A program made the translations under genes and the position numbers. Below are positions 1 to 11,641 of a stretch of DNA of 64,000 nt, piece by piece. Source of the DNA: Nocardia alba NBRC 108234. GTDB taxonomy: Bacteria > Actinomycetota > Actinomycetes > Mycobacteriales > Mycobacteriaceae. Within the stretch, counting starts at the first letter, position 1; every line of letters begins with the position of its first letter. The stretch covers positions 186,001 through 250,000 of the forward strand of contig NZ_BDAX01000009.1 of the NCBI RefSeq assembly GCF_001612665.1, read 5' to 3'. A model generated the notes under the pieces. The model searched no databases, was not told where the DNA came from, and worked only from the letters and a program-made list of their open reading frames with translations.

Positions 1-2
1 AG

Positions 3-383
3 GTATGGGAAGTGCTCACGGATTTCGAGCGCTACGGCGAATGGAACACCTTCTGCTACGAGGCGTCGAGCACGCTGGAACCGGGCTCGGCCATCGATAT
101 GCGGGTGCAGCTGGGCAGCAACCGCCGTCCGCAGCAGGAATGGATCCGCACCCATACCCCGGGCGTCGAGTTCAGCTACGCGATGAAGCCGCTGCCGCTG
201 GGCGCACTGCACAGCCTGCGCTCGCACACCGTCGTCCCCCTCGGCCCCGACCGGTGCCGCTACGAGTCCCGGTTCACCCTCGCGGGCTGGCTGAGTCCCG
301 TGGTGACGGTGGCGCTCGGCAAGCATCTGCGGGCCGGCTTCACCGCGATGACAGCGGGCGTCGGCCGACGCGCGGTGGCGTAG
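3..383 (+). CDS. SRPBCC family protein, 3' part
   Basis: The reading frame is open to the left edge (VWEVLTDFERYGEWN...), so the gene begins outside the window; the internal GTG at 12 is unlikely to be the true start because conserved residues precede it. The pattern W-x-V-L-x-D-F-x-x-Y-x-x-W-N is typical of SRPBCC (START/polyketide-cyclase-like) proteins, which form a helix-grip cavity for hydrophobic ligands. The visible 126 residues cover most of such a domain. The ligand cannot be told from sequence. It converges on gatA and shares the perfect hairpin at 399-447. Confidence 0.75.
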   Translation, partial: VWEVLTDFERYGEWNTFCYEASSTLEPGSAIDMRVQLGSNRRPQQEWIRTHTPGVEFSYAMKPLPLGALHSLRSHTVVPLGPDRCRYESRFTLAGWLSPVVTVALGKHLRAGFTAMTAGVGRRAVA

Positions 384-398
384 ACACCGCACGACGAC

Positions 399-447
399 CA
401 CACAAGGGGCGCACCGGATTCTTTCGAACCGGTGCGCCCCTTGTGTG
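399..447. terminator. Bidirectional hairpin terminator, 19-bp perfect stem
   Basis: Arms 399-417 and 429-447 are exact reverse complements with an 11-nt loop containing ttcgaa. It lies between the stop of the SRPBCC gene (383) and the convergent stop of gatA (455), so it can end transcription from both sides. Confidence 0.9.
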
Positions 448-454
448 AACTTTC

Positions 455-1942
455 TCAGACCCCGCTCGGAATCGGCAGCGCGCCCCGCGCCACCTCGTAG
501 GCCGCGCCCACCCGGTACAGACGGTCGTCGGCCAGCGCGGGCGCCATGATCTGCAGACCCACCGGCAGGTTGTCGTCGGCCGACAGACCCGACGGCACCG
601 ACATGCCGGGGTGGCCCGCCAGGTTGGTCGGCAGGGTGCACAGGTCCGACAGGTACATGGCCAGCGGGTCGTCGACCTTCTCGCCCAGCTTCCACGGGGT
701 GAACGGGCTGGTCGGCGAGACGAGCACGTCGACCTGCTCGTAGGCGGCGTCGAAGTCGCGCGCGATCATCGTGCGAACCTTGAGCGCCTGGCCGTAGTAG
801 GCGTCGTAGTAGCCCGCCGACAGCGCGTAGGTACCGATCATGATGCGGCGCTTGACCTCCGGGCCGAAACCGGCCTCACGGGTCAGCGACATCACCTGGT
901 CGGCGCTGTGGCTGCCATCGTCACCGACGCGCAGGCCGTAGCGCATGGCGTCGAAGCGCGCCAGGTTCGACGACACCTCCGACGGCATCACCAGGTAGTA
1001 GGAGGACAGCGCGTACTCGAAGCTCGGGCACGACACCTCGATCACCTCGGCGCCCAGTTCCTTCAGCACGGCGACAGCGGCGTCGAAGGAGGCCAGGACA
1101 CCGGATTGGTAACTGTCGGAGTGCAATTCGCGCACCACGCCGACGCGCACGCCGGTCAGGTCACCGTTGGCGCCCTGCTTCGCGGCGGCGACCACCGGCG
1201 CCACCGCGACATCGCGCGAGGTGGAGTCGCGCGGGTCGTGCCCGGCGATCACCTCGTGCAGCAGCGCGGTGTCGAGCACGGTGCGACCACACGGACCACC
1301 CTGATCCAGCGACGACGCGCACGCGATCAGGCCGTAGCGCGAGACGGTGCCGTAGGTGGGTTTCACGCCGACCGTCGCGGTGACCGCGGCGGGCTGACGA
1401 ATCGAGCCGCCGGTATCGGTGCCGATCGCCAGGGGCGCCTGGAACGAGGCCAGCGCCGCCGCCGAACCGCCACCGGAACCACCGGGGATGCGGGTGGTGT
1501 CCCACGGGTTGCGGGTGGGGCCGTAGGCGGAGTTCTCGGTGGAGGAGCCCATCGCGAACTCGTCCATGTTGGTCTTGCCCAAAATCGGGATGCCCGCGGC
1601 GCGCAACCGCGCGGTGACCGTCGCGTCGTAGGGCGACATCCAGCCCTCGAGAATCTTCGAGGCGCAGGTGGTCGGCATATCGGTGGTGGTGAAAACGTCC
1701 TTGAGCGCCAACGGAACTCCCGCCAGCGACGAGGCGGGCGTCTCGCCGGCGGCGAGCGCGGCGTCGACCACGGCGGCCGTGGCCAGGGCACGCTCGCCCG
1801 CCACGTGCAGGAAGGCGTTGAGCTCACCGTCGACCTTGCCGATGCGATCCAGGTGCGCCTGGGTGACCTCGGTGGAGGACACCTCGCCACCGTGGATCTT
1901 GCTCGCCAGCTCGGCGGCCGACAGCTGGGTCAACTCACTCAT
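455..1942 (-). CDS. gatA: Aspartyl/glutamyl-tRNA amidotransferase subunit A
   Basis: Amidase subunit of GatCAB, which converts Glu-tRNA(Gln) or Asp-tRNA(Asn) to the amide form using ammonia released from glutamine. The 495-residue protein has the amidase-signature triad: K81 (LALKD), S156 (PGGSGGGS) and S180 (DTGGSIRQP), with the same 75 and 24 residue spacing as characterised GatA. The frame stays open upstream, but ATG at 1942 overlaps the gatC stop by 4 nt (ATGA) and gives the family N-terminus. gatB is not in the window. Confidence 0.97.
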   Translation of the reverse strand: MSELTQLSAAELASKIHGGEVSSTEVTQAHLDRIGKVDGELNAFLHVAGERALATAAVVDAALAAGETPASSLAGVPLALKDVFTTTDMPTTCASKILEGWMSPYDATVTARLRAAGIPILGKTNMDEFAMGSSTENSAYGPTRNPWDTTRIPGGSGGGSAAALASFQAPLAIGTDTGGSIRQPAAVTATVGVKPTYGTVSRYGLIACASSLDQGGPCGRTVLDTALLHEVIAGHDPRDSTSRDVAVAPVVAAAKQGANGDLTGVRVGVVRELHSDSYQSGVLASFDAAVAVLKELGAEVIEVSCPSFEYALSSYYLVMPSEVSSNLARFDAMRYGLRVGDDGSHSADQVMSLTREAGFGPEVKRRIMIGTYALSAGYYDAYYGQALKVRTMIARDFDAAYEQVDVLVSPTSPFTPWKLGEKVDDPLAMYLSDLCTLPTNLAGHPGMSVPSGLSADDNLPVGLQIMAPALADDRLYRVGAAYEVARGALPIPSGV

Positions 1943-2235
1943 TCGCCCTCTCCCAGGATCTGCGGGACCAGGAAACGCTGTTCTTCCACGGCGGGCGCCT
2001 GGTCCAGCGCCTGCTCGGGGGTGAGGCCGGGCGTGACCACATCGGGCCTGGTCACATTGGTCGCCGGATTCGGCGACGCGGTGGCGGGGACATCGGCGGC
2101 GACCTCGGTGATGGTCTGCACGTGGCTGAGGATCGAATCCAGCTGACCGGCGAACTGGTCGAGTTCGGCGTCGGTCAACGCCAGCCGGGACAGCCGGGCG
2201 AGGTGAGCGACCTCGTCGCGGGAGATTGCGGGCAC
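1939..2235 (-). CDS. gatC: Aspartyl/glutamyl-tRNA amidotransferase subunit C
   Basis: The 98-residue protein ([20 protein letters not shown]...) matches the small GatC subunit that wraps around GatA and stabilises the GatCAB complex. Typical marks are the [10 protein letters not shown] helix, the QLDSILSHV segment and the C-terminal FLVPQIL. It is the first gene of a gatC-gatA operon with a 4-nt overlap, and is divergent from the ACT-domain gene at 2449 across 213 bp that must hold both promoters. Confidence 0.95.
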   Translation of the reverse strand: MPAISRDEVAHLARLSRLALTDAELDQFAGQLDSILSHVQTITEVAADVPATASPNPATNVTRPDVVTPGLTPEQALDQAPAVEEQRFLVPQILGEGE

Positions 2236-2448
2236 CGCGGGACCCCTTTCGGCTTCGGTGGGCAGTATCGGTACAGCCTAATGGGCCCCCACACCACCCC
2301 TCGCCACGCACCCGCCTCGCACGAAAGTTCGCGCATGTCGGGCCGATGGGGTCATACTTCGGGTCGAGAACCCGCGTCCAGGGGTGTAAGTATTGCTTCA
2401 CCGGGTATTCGTCTCGAACAACCCCGGCCGGCATGGAAAGGAACGCAC

Positions 2449-3099
2449 GTGTCATACCTGCTCCGCGTGCAACTTCCGGATCGACCGGGAAGCCTCGGCT
2501 CCCTCGCACTCGCCCTCGGCGGGGTCGGCGCGGACATTCTCTCGCTCGATGTCGTGGAACGCGGCGCCGGCTTCGCGATCGACGATCTGGTCGTCGAAGT
2601 CCCCACCGGCGCACTGCCCGACACCCTCATCACCGCCGCGGAATCGGTGCGCGATGTGAGCGTCGACTCCATTCGCCCGTACTCCGGCGTGCTCGACACC
2701 CACCGCGAGCTCGAACTGATCGACCAGGTCGCCAGCGCTCGCGACGACCGCCTGCAGGTCCTCGTCGACGGCTGCCCTCGGGTGCTGCGCGTGGGCTGGT
2801 CCACCATCATCGGCCTCGGTCCGGCGGGCGCCCACCGCATCGTCGGCAGCCCGAGCGCCCCTGAGACACAAGCGGGTTCGGCCCCGTGGATGCCCATCGA
2901 GAAGCCGATGTGGCTCGACGGCGAGGCCGACTGGGTGCCCGACATCTGGCGCGACATGGACACCAAGCTCGCCGCCGCCCCGCTGGGCAACACCGGCAGG
3001 GCACTGCTGCTCGGCCGCCCCGGCGGACCTGACTTCCGTCCGTCGGAAGTGGCGCGCCTGGGCTACCTCGCCGGCATCGTCGCCACCGTGCTGAACTGA
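2449..3099 (+). CDS. ACT domain-containing protein (Rv3013-like)
   Basis: Predicted 216-residue protein starting at GTG 2449, preceded by ggaaagga at 2435-2442. The first ~75 residues form an ACT domain ([17 protein letters not shown]), a fold that usually binds amino acids and regulates metabolism. The remaining ~140 residues have no recognised catalytic motif. The gene sits between gatC and ligA, as the ACT-domain gene Rv3013 does in M. tuberculosis, supporting orthology by position. Ligand and target are unknown. The in-frame ATG at 2122 is rejected because it would overlap gatC. Confidence 0.85.
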   Translation: MSYLLRVQLPDRPGSLGSLALALGGVGADILSLDVVERGAGFAIDDLVVEVPTGALPDTLITAAESVRDVSVDSIRPYSGVLDTHRELELIDQVASARDDRLQVLVDGCPRVLRVGWSTIIGLGPAGAHRIVGSPSAPETQAGSAPWMPIEKPMWLDGEADWVPDIWRDMDTKLAAAPLGNTGRALLLGRPGGPDFRPSEVARLGYLAGIVATVLN

Positions 3100-3103
3100 T
3101 CGG

Positions 3104-3661
3104 TCAGCGCAGCGCCAGTCGCATCACGAACAGCTGTAGTCCGTCGTGGGTGGCCCAGTCACGTTCGGGGACACCGACGAAGCCGAGCCGTTCGTAGATC
3201 CGGTGCGCGTCGACCATCGAGAACATGGTGGTGAGCGCGACCGCGTCGAAGTCGCCCGACCTCGCCGCGTCGACGACGGCGCGAACCAGCGCGGTGCCGA
3301 CACCGAGTCCGCGAGCCCGCTTCGACACCGCGAGCATCCGGAACTCGAGTTCGCCGGGCCGAGCGATCTCCGCGAAGGGCGTGCCGGGCTTCGCGACCGT
3401 GAGCGAGCCGACGACCGCGCCGTCGTGCACGGCGACGAGCACCTCGGCCTCGGCCGCCCGATGCGCGACGTCGGCGAGTTCGCGCACGTAATCGTCCCCG
3501 TCGGAGACATAGCCCTCGCCCACGTACACCTCGACGGTCAGCGCGGCGACCGCGTCGTATTCGGCGGGGCGGGCGGTGCGGATCAGGAGTCCGGCGGTCG
3601 GGTGGTCAGTACCGTGCATCCCGGAATGATCCCATTCGGACGCTTGTGAGCCCCGACTCAC
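3104..3661 (-). CDS. GNAT family N-acetyltransferase
   Basis: Up to 185 residues. It shows the acetyl-CoA binding motif A (RMLAVSKRARGLGVGTALVRAVV, of which the core is RGLGVGTAL) and a motif B ending MFSMVDAHRIYERLGF. It would transfer an acetyl group from acetyl-CoA to an amine, but the substrate is not predictable. The start is uncertain: the longest frame uses GTG 3661, while ATG 3619 (MHGTDHPTAG) gives a more ordinary N-terminus. Its stop lies 4 bp from that of the convergent ACT-domain gene. Confidence 0.85.
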   Translation of the reverse strand: MSRGSQASEWDHSGMHGTDHPTAGLLIRTARPAEYDAVAALTVEVYVGEGYVSDGDDYVRELADVAHRAAEAEVLVAVHDGAVVGSLTVAKPGTPFAEIARPGELEFRMLAVSKRARGLGVGTALVRAVVDAARSGDFDAVALTTMFSMVDAHRIYERLGFVGVPERDWATHDGLQLFVMRLALR

Positions 3662-3686
3662 CCATGCCCGGACCGGTGCGCCTCGC

Positions 3687-4031
3687 TCACGAGCCGAGAT
3701 AGGGACGCAGGCCGGGGTGATCGGCGTGCCAGTCGTCGGGGTTGTGCGGTGGGTAGGCGACGGCGAGGTGGTCGCCGGGAGCGGGCCAGTGCGCGGCGTC
3801 CCAGGCGAAGCGGCGGTAGACGACCTTGCCGGTGATCGACGGGCCGGTGACGGTGCCGGTGATCGTCACGTAGTGCTCACCGGTCATCGCGGGCAGCGGG
3901 CTGACACCGGTCACATACAGCGACCCGTGTTCGAGGTTCGCCCTCCCCCGGCCGCTCCGTCCGGAGACGACGGCTGCGATCGTCACCATCAGCATCGTCA
4001 CCAGCGCAACCGCCATCACCACTTCGAGCAT
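3687..4031 (-). CDS. Small membrane-anchored hypothetical protein
   Basis: A 114-residue protein with one N-terminal hydrophobic helix (about residues 3-24, VVMAVALVTMLMVTIAAVV) followed by a basic stretch and a polar domain containing YVTITGTVTGPSI, VVYRRFAWD and YPPHNPDDW. The layout suggests a single-pass membrane protein with an extracytoplasmic domain. I do not recognise a characterised family. It lies 20 bp downstream of the ATPase gene in the same direction and may be co-transcribed with it. Confidence 0.7.
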   Translation of the reverse strand: MLEVVMAVALVTMLMVTIAAVVSGRSGRGRANLEHGSLYVTGVSPLPAMTGEHYVTITGTVTGPSITGKVVYRRFAWDAAHWPAPGDHLAVAYPPHNPDDWHADHPGLRPYLGS

Positions 4032-4051
4032 GCGCCCATGCTATGCCCCGC

Positions 4052-5248
4052 TCACCACGGCGTGAGTTCGCTGGCCCCCCGTGCACGGCGCACCTGCCAG
4101 ACCGCCGTACGGGTGCGCTGGGAGCGCCCGTTGCCCCGGTCGATCAGCGCTCGATCGGCGGTGGTGTAGATCAGTTGCGCGCCACGGGAATTGGTCTCCG
4201 GGTTCTGGAACAGCTGCACGAGGCGGTCGGTCTCCTCGACCGGCAGGCCGACACCGAGATCGTCGACCGCGAGCACCTGACCGGTGTCGAGGGCTTCCAG
4301 CATGGCGGGCAGCACGCGCAGCAGCGACCGGGTCGCGGTGGATTCGTCGGCCAGTTCGAACGGGACGTCGATACCCTCGTGCACCAGGCTCAGCGCCGCG
4401 CCGCGCCGGTCGACCATGCGCCGGTACAGCGCGTCCCGCGCCGCGCGGACGGTGCTCAGCTCGCGTTCCACCAGAATCTGCTCGGGATGGTCGAGATGAC
4501 CTGCCAGCACGGCGATTTCGGCATCCATATCACGCAGGTAGTCCGCATACATCGGATCGTGTGCGGCGACGAGCAGATCCTCGATCCCGAGGTCGGCGGT
4601 GCGCAGCAGCATCAGCAGACGCGCGGCGTTGTCGGGCGAGCGGGAGATGTGGCTGCCGAGGTCGTGTGCGAGCGCATCTGTATCGATATCACCTTGCTGC
4701 ACAGCCAGATTCGCCGCGAACCACCGATAGGCGGGCACGAGCGCCTCGGCGTAGAGCTGCCCGGCCAGACTCAACAGCAGCGCGTTCGGCCGCAGCAGCG
4801 GCGCCAACGCCGACACCCCGTACCGAGCCGCCTCGAACATCGGCCCGATCTTCACCTCGTCACCACGGCGTTCGAACACGATCCGCTTGCGCGAGCGCGG
4901 ATGGGTGTACAACCACTCCGCGACCACATCGGCGTTGTCGAGCCGGAACCCATAGGTATAAGGCACACCCTCGGCGACGAACCCTGCGACGAATTCCGTT
5001 GGGCGATCAGCGAATCCGAGATGCGGTCGACGCACCGGGCCGGCGTACGGGTCCCACCCGCTCACCGAATTCAGGACCGCGTCGCGCATCTGCGCGAGCG
5101 CGTCGATCACACTGGTCTTGCCCGCAGCAGCCACCCCGTACACCGCGGTCACCGGCACCGCCAACGGCCCACCCGCCCCCTTGGCGAGCCGCAACTGCTG
5201 AGCCTCCGCCAGCGATCCGTGATTGGTCACCTGAAAACTGCGCAGCAA
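4052..5248 (-). CDS. AAA family (OLD/AbiLii-like) ATPase, orphan
   Basis: 398 residues. The N-terminus MLRSFQVTNHGSL is typical of ABC/SMC-like ATPases of the AAA_15/AAA_21 type; the P-loop is VYGVAAAGKTS (about 36-46). Near residue 320 the Walker B-like strand reads VLAVDDLGVGL, with Asp where the catalytic Glu is expected, and a final segment AQLIYTTADRALID resembles the sensor/H-loop region. Relatives act in overcoming lysogenization defect or abortive infection, usually next to a nuclease gene, but none is adjacent here. Function unknown. Confidence 0.75.
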   Translation of the reverse strand: MLRSFQVTNHGSLAEAQQLRLAKGAGGPLAVPVTAVYGVAAAGKTSVIDALAQMRDAVLNSVSGWDPYAGPVRRPHLGFADRPTEFVAGFVAEGVPYTYGFRLDNADVVAEWLYTHPRSRKRIVFERRGDEVKIGPMFEAARYGVSALAPLLRPNALLLSLAGQLYAEALVPAYRWFAANLAVQQGDIDTDALAHDLGSHISRSPDNAARLLMLLRTADLGIEDLLVAAHDPMYADYLRDMDAEIAVLAGHLDHPEQILVERELSTVRAARDALYRRMVDRRGAALSLVHEGIDVPFELADESTATRSLLRVLPAMLEALDTGQVLAVDDLGVGLPVEETDRLVQLFQNPETNSRGAQLIYTTADRALIDRGNGRSQRTRTAVWQVRRARGASELTPW

Positions 5249-5484
5249 GGGTCCGCCTCTCCGAGATTCCTGGCAAGACTAGGGGACGCGGGGGCTCGTC
5301 GACGCGGCAGCCTGATCTGCCTCGCCGCGATCTCGCCGGGCCGAGGCGGCAGCCTCGCCTGCCCGGTGCGCCGTGGCGAGGGCACCTATCCCAGGCGGGT
5401 TCGGTTCGGACACACTAAGGTGCTGGACACTGCGGCTGGTTCGTCGCGGATTCAGCGGTCGGCGATGAGGATGGGTGGCGCGTG

Positions 5485-5838
5485 ATGGCGGTTCGGGTAG
5501 TTGTTCGCGGAGTTGTCGTCGCCGCCGTCACGGCGGGAACGCTCGTTCCCGCGGCGCTGATCAGCGCGCCCAGTGCGCTGGCTGATCCCTGCCCGAACGG
5601 CACCGCGCGCGTGTTCCTGGGGAACTCGACCAACTCGTGTCAGGGTGCGGGGACGGTGTCCTACACCGACGCTCCGGTCTCGAAGGTGTGCTCGATGACC
5701 AGCACCGATGTGACGGTCGAGATCCAGACCAACATCAAGAAGCGACCGCTGCGTACCCAGGAACTCAGCAACGGGCAGTGCGCGACCTTCGATATGAAGA
5801 CCCAGATCGGCAATACGGTCACCGTTACCCCGAACTGA
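5485..5838 (+). CDS. Small secreted protein
   Basis: 117 residues from ATG 5485 (GTG at 5482 is an alternative one codon earlier). A Sec signal peptide is clear: basic VRVVVRG, a hydrophobic core AAVTAGTLVPAALI and a likely cleavage after PSALA before DPCPNG. The mature part of about 82 residues has four Cys, which could form two disulfides, and no catalytic motif I recognise. It is divergent from the ATPase gene (233-bp spacer) and converges on ligA. Such short exported proteins are common in Nocardia; the role is unknown. Confidence 0.8.
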   Translation: MAVRVVVRGVVVAAVTAGTLVPAALISAPSALADPCPNGTARVFLGNSTNSCQGAGTVSYTDAPVSKVCSMTSTDVTVEIQTNIKKRPLRTQELSNGQCATFDMKTQIGNTVTVTPN

Positions 5839-5858
5839 CGCCGACCGGCTGTTCGCGT

Positions 5859-7985
<2,127 letters not shown>

Positions 7986-8053
7986 CTAGTCGAGCCCACC
8001 GACACTTCCGCCGAACGTTCCAGCACGTCGCAGCCGTTCTCGGTCGGACTTCG

Positions 8054-9166
8054 TCACCGATGATCGCGACCCGACCGCGCCGGTTGCGGGGGCTCGACGG
8101 TGAGTGACTCCGGGTCTTCGGCGAAAGCGCGGGCGACATCGGCGGCCGAGGCGAGCGCTTTGCGAGACCAAGCGAGCGGAGCGCCTGCCAGGCCGCAGGT
8201 GGGGGTTACGAGAACCTGGGTGAGAGCGGAGCGGGGGAAACCGAGGTCATCCATGAGCCGGACCGCGGGTTCGGCGGCGGTGCGCCAAGTGAGGGGGCTC
8301 GTCGGCGGTGCGGTGGGGATGAGTCCCAGTGCCAGCTTCTTGCCGGAGTCCACGGCCTCGCCGATCTCGTCGAAGTCGGCGGTGGTGATCGTCGACGCGT
8401 CGAAGGACAGCGCGGCGGCCGCGGTGCGGCGCAGAGTGGACAGGGCGGGCCGGGACGCGCAGGTGTGCAGGATGACCGGGCCCGGCTGCGCGTCGATCAC
8501 GACATCGAGGAAGTGGATCGCCTCGGGACCGGGCAGCGCGCGCACAGTATTGAGAACACTGGGACCGGTGAGCGATCCGTCGAGGACCGTCGTCAACCGC
8601 GGTTCATCCAGTTGCACAACCACACTCGCCCCCAGCCGTTTCCCGATCTCGGCGGCGTGCTGGGCGAGGCCTTCGGCCAGTGAATCCGAAAGGTCGCGCA
8701 GCGCACCGCGATCGGTGAGGATGCGATGGCCGCCGGGCAGTTCGACTTCGGCGGCGAGGGTGAGCGGGCCGACCGACTGGATCTTGATCGCCCGCCCGGA
8801 GCCGACGAGACCCGCTGTCTCCCAGGCTTCCTCGATCGCGTCGAGATCCACGCGCACGAAGTCGCGGGCCCTGCGTGAGACCGAACCCGGGCGGTCGGCG
8901 AGCCGGTAGCCGCGGGTGGTCGCGTCGAACCGGAGGTCGACCAGGAGCGCGGAGGCGCGCCCGATCATGTCGGCGCCGACACCGCGATCGGGCAGCTCCA
9001 CGAGGTGGGGCAGTTCCGGCAGTTCACCGATGATGGTGGTCGCCGCTTCGAGGGGATCGGTGCCGGGCCAGGAACCGAGGCCGGTGGCGAACGCCCCGGC
9101 GAGCACGTCCACCGGCTCCGCCGCGGTCGGGTCGTCGGACTGCGCACTGCCACGCCACAACGTCAC
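8054..9166 (-). CDS. Core-MetE-like (cobalamin-independent methionine synthase C-terminal domain) protein
   Basis: 370 residues corresponding to the catalytic C-terminal barrel of MetE alone, without the N-terminal domain of the ~750-residue enzyme. It begins with the family signature ATGLGSWPGTDP. Two of the expected zinc-ligand motifs are visible: HxC in ILHTCASRP and the late Cys in VTPTCGLAG. Its position after ligA matches Rv3015c. Core-MetE proteins bind a methyl donor other than folate polyglutamate; the donor here is unknown. GTG 9166 is chosen as start. Confidence 0.8.
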   Translation of the reverse strand: MTLWRGSAQSDDPTAAEPVDVLAGAFATGLGSWPGTDPLEAATTIIGELPELPHLVELPDRGVGADMIGRASALLVDLRFDATTRGYRLADRPGSVSRRARDFVRVDLDAIEEAWETAGLVGSGRAIKIQSVGPLTLAAEVELPGGHRILTDRGALRDLSDSLAEGLAQHAAEIGKRLGASVVVQLDEPRLTTVLDGSLTGPSVLNTVRALPGPEAIHFLDVVIDAQPGPVILHTCASRPALSTLRRTAAAALSFDASTITTADFDEIGEAVDSGKKLALGLIPTAPPTSPLTWRTAAEPAVRLMDDLGFPRSALTQVLVTPTCGLAGAPLAWSRKALASAADVARAFAEDPESLTVEPPQPARSGRDHR

Positions 9167-9231
9167 GCGCTCAACACCTTTCGTGTCGTATGGGATCGGT
9201 GGTCAGCGTCACCCGCCACCGGCTGTGCGCC

Positions 9232-9249
9232 GCGCCCGGGGGCGGGCGC
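9232..9249 (-). terminator. GC-rich hairpin downstream of mnmA
   Basis: Arms 9232-9238 and 9243-9249 (gcgcccg/cgggcgc) with a 4-nt loop, 54 nt after the mnmA stop on the transcribed strand. No T-run follows. Confidence 0.5.
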
Positions 9250-9302
9250 GTCACCCGTCATCCTGCCGTGCGCGTCGACTGTCGGCGCACCCGGCGACAC
9301 GC

Positions 9303-10421
9303 TCAGGCCGACGCGGCCGAAGAATCGGACTCGACGACAGCGGTTCGGTCGGTGCCGTTGATGGTGCCACTGCCGATCACGGTGTCGCCGCCGTCGGCGT
9401 CGAGCAAGTACAGCACGATGGCCTGGCCCTTCGCGACGCCGGTGAGCGGTTCGCGCAACCTCGCGACGAAGCCGTCGCCCGCGGGCTCGACCACGGCGGG
9501 CGCGATCCCGCCGTGCGCGCGCACCTGCACGACACACTCGATCGGCGCGTCAGGGCGCACACCGGAGGTCCAGATCGCGCGGTCGGCGGTGACGACATCG
9601 ACCTGCAAGTCCTCGACCGAACCGACCTTGACGGTCCCCGAATCGGGATCGATCCCGGTCACATAGCGCGGCTTGCCGTCGGCGGCGGTGTGGCTCAGGC
9701 CGAGGCCCTTACGCTGACCGACGGTGAAGCCGTGCACGCCCTCGTGATTGCCGAGCACCGTGCCGTCGGAATCGACCAGCGCACCGGGCCGGATACCGAT
9801 CTTGGCACCGAGAAACGCCCGGGTATCGCCGGAGGGGATGAAGCAGATGTCGTGGCTGTCGGGCTTGTTCGCCACCGCCAGCCCACGCTCGGCGGCTTCC
9901 TCGCGAATCCGCGGCTTGGGGGTGTCGCCGACCGGGAACATCGCCCGCGCGAGCTGCTCGGCGGTGAGCACCGCCAGCACGTAGGACTGGTCCTTGTCCG
10001 CGTCGACGGCACGACGCAGCACGCCGTCGTCGAGCCGCGCGTAGTGCCCGGTCACGACGGCGTCGAACCCGAGCGCTTGCGCGCGGTCGGCCAGCGCGGA
10101 GAACTTGATCTTCTCGTTGCAGCGCAGACACGGGTTCGGGGTCTCGCCGGCGGCATAGGCGGCGACGAAATCGTCGATCACGTCTTCCTTGAAGCGATCG
10201 GCGAAATCCCAGACGTAGAACGGGATTCCGAGCACATCGGCGGCGCGGCGCGCGTCACCGGCGTCCTCCTTGGAGCAGCAGCCACGCGACCCGGTGCGCA
10301 ACGTGCCCGGGTTCGCCGACAGCGCCAGATGCACCCCGACCACCTCGTGACCGGCGTCCACGGCCCGCGCCGCGGCCACCGCGGAATCGACACCACCACT
10401 CATCGCGGCGAGAACTCTCAT
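9303..10421 (-). CDS. mnmA: tRNA-specific 2-thiouridylase MnmA
   Basis: 372 residues. The enzyme adenylates and thiolates U34 of Lys, Glu and Gln tRNAs. The PP-loop SGGVDS (8-13) binds ATP; the catalytic Cys pair is C101 in NPCLRCN and C193 in HDICFIP; GHYAR is also conserved. The sulfur donor is expected to be the cysteine desulfurase encoded just upstream, whose stop overlaps the mnmA start by one base (TGATG). A strong AGGAGG precedes the ATG at 10421. Confidence 0.96.
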   Translation of the reverse strand: MRVLAAMSGGVDSAVAAARAVDAGHEVVGVHLALSANPGTLRTGSRGCCSKEDAGDARRAADVLGIPFYVWDFADRFKEDVIDDFVAAYAAGETPNPCLRCNEKIKFSALADRAQALGFDAVVTGHYARLDDGVLRRAVDADKDQSYVLAVLTAEQLARAMFPVGDTPKPRIREEAAERGLAVANKPDSHDICFIPSGDTRAFLGAKIGIRPGALVDSDGTVLGNHEGVHGFTVGQRKGLGLSHTAADGKPRYVTGIDPDSGTVKVGSVEDLQVDVVTADRAIWTSGVRPDAPIECVVQVRAHGGIAPAVVEPAGDGFVARLREPLTGVAKGQAIVLYLLDADGGDTVIGSGTINGTDRTAVVESDSSAASA

Positions 10422-11641
10422 CAGGCACCTCCTCTAGCGCCGGCCAGGCCCGCGGCCTTGGCCCGATCGATGACCTGCGGCAGCACGGTCAACAGTGTTT
10501 CGACATCGGCTCCGGTCGACGTGTGACCGAGCGAGAAGCGCAGCGAACTGCGCGCCTGCCACGATTGCACACCCATCGCGATCAGCACATGGCTGGGCGA
10601 GGCGACGCCCGCGTTGCACGCCGAACCGGTGGAGCATTCGATTCCGGCGGCATCGAGCAGCATGAGCAGCGAGTCGCCCTCACACCCCGGAAAGGTGAAG
10701 TGAGCATTGCCCGGTAGCCGTTGCGCGGGGCCGTTGAGCACGGCGTCGGGCACCGCGGCCCGCACACCACTGATCAACTCGTCGCGCAATGCCCGCAAAC
10801 GCTGAGCGCGCGCGGGCAGGTCGGCGACGGCATCGCGCAGCGCGGCGGCCATCCCGATCGCGGCGGCCACATCGGAGGTACCGGAGCGCAGGTCGCGTTC
10901 GTGTCCGCCGCCGTGCACCAGCGGCACACACGGCACCTTCCGGCCCAGCAGCAACACCCCGATCCCGTGCGGACCGCCGACCTTGTGCCCCGCCACGCTC
11001 AGCGCCGCCAGCCCGCTCGCGGCGAAATCGACCGGAATCTGAGTCACCGCCTGAATGGCGTCACTGTGCATCGGAATATCGAATTCCTGTGCGACAGTGG
11101 ACAATTCGGCGATCGGCTCGATGGTCCCGACCTCGTTGTTGGCCCACATCACACTGACCAGCGCCACCTCGTCGGCATGCGCGGCGAGCACCTCGCGCAG
11201 CGCCTGCGGCGAGACGACGCCCTCCGCGTCGACCGGCAGCCAGCTGACCTGCGCGCCCTCGTGCTTCTCCAGCCACTCGACAGCATCGAGCACCGCGTGA
11301 TGCTCGACCGAGCTGGTCACGATCCTGGTGCGCCGCGGATCAGCCGCCCTGCGCCCCCAGAAGATCCCCTTGAGCGCGAGATTGTCGCTCTCGGTGCCCC
11401 CGGAGGTGAAGATCACCTCGGACGGCCGAGCACCCAGATCGGCCGCGATCGACTCGCGCGCCTCCTCCAGCGACCGCCGCGCCGCCCGCCCCGATCCGTG
11501 CAGCGAGGACGCGTTACCGACCGCCCCGAGAGCAGCCGTCATCGCCTCGACAGCGGCAGGCAACATGGGAGTGGTCGCCGCGTGATCGAGGTAGACCGTC
11601 TTGGGCACCCCGTTGACCGGACCCGAATAAGCCGACTTCAT
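10421..11641 (-). CDS. iscS: Cysteine desulfurase (IscS/NifS class V aminotransferase)
   Basis: About 406 residues. A PLP enzyme that takes sulfur from cysteine as a persulfide. Visible marks: N-terminal [13 protein letters not shown] in [12 protein letters not shown], the PLP Lys in [12 protein letters not shown] and the persulfide Cys in [10 protein letters not shown], all of the IscS group. ATG 11641 is preferred; a TTG three codons upstream at 11650 is possible. It is translationally linked to mnmA, so its main partner is probably MnmA, though other sulfur acceptors are possible. Confidence 0.94.
   Translation of the reverse strand: MKSAYSGPVNGVPKTVYLDHAATTPMLPAAVEAMTAALGAVGNASSLHGSGRAARRSLEEARESIAADLGARPSEVIFTSGGTESDNLALKGIFWGRRAADPRRTRIVTSSVEHHAVLDAVEWLEKHEGAQVSWLPVDAEGVVSPQALREVLAAHADEVALVSVMWANNEVGTIEPIAELSTVAQEFDIPMHSDAIQAVTQIPVDFAASGLAALSVAGHKVGGPHGIGVLLLGRKVPCVPLVHGGGHERDLRSGTSDVAAAIGMAAALRDAVADLPARAQRLRALRDELISGVRAAVPDAVLNGPAQRLPGNAHFTFPGCEGDSLLMLLDAAGIECSTGSACNAGVASPSHVLIAMGVQSWQARSSLRFSLGHTSTGADVETLLTVLPQVIDRAKAAGLAGARGGA

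Noticed and set aside
1943..2614. N-terminal extension of the gatA frame
   Set aside because: Arg/Pro-rich, overlaps gatC and the ACT-domain gene; the ATG at 1942 matches the GatA family.
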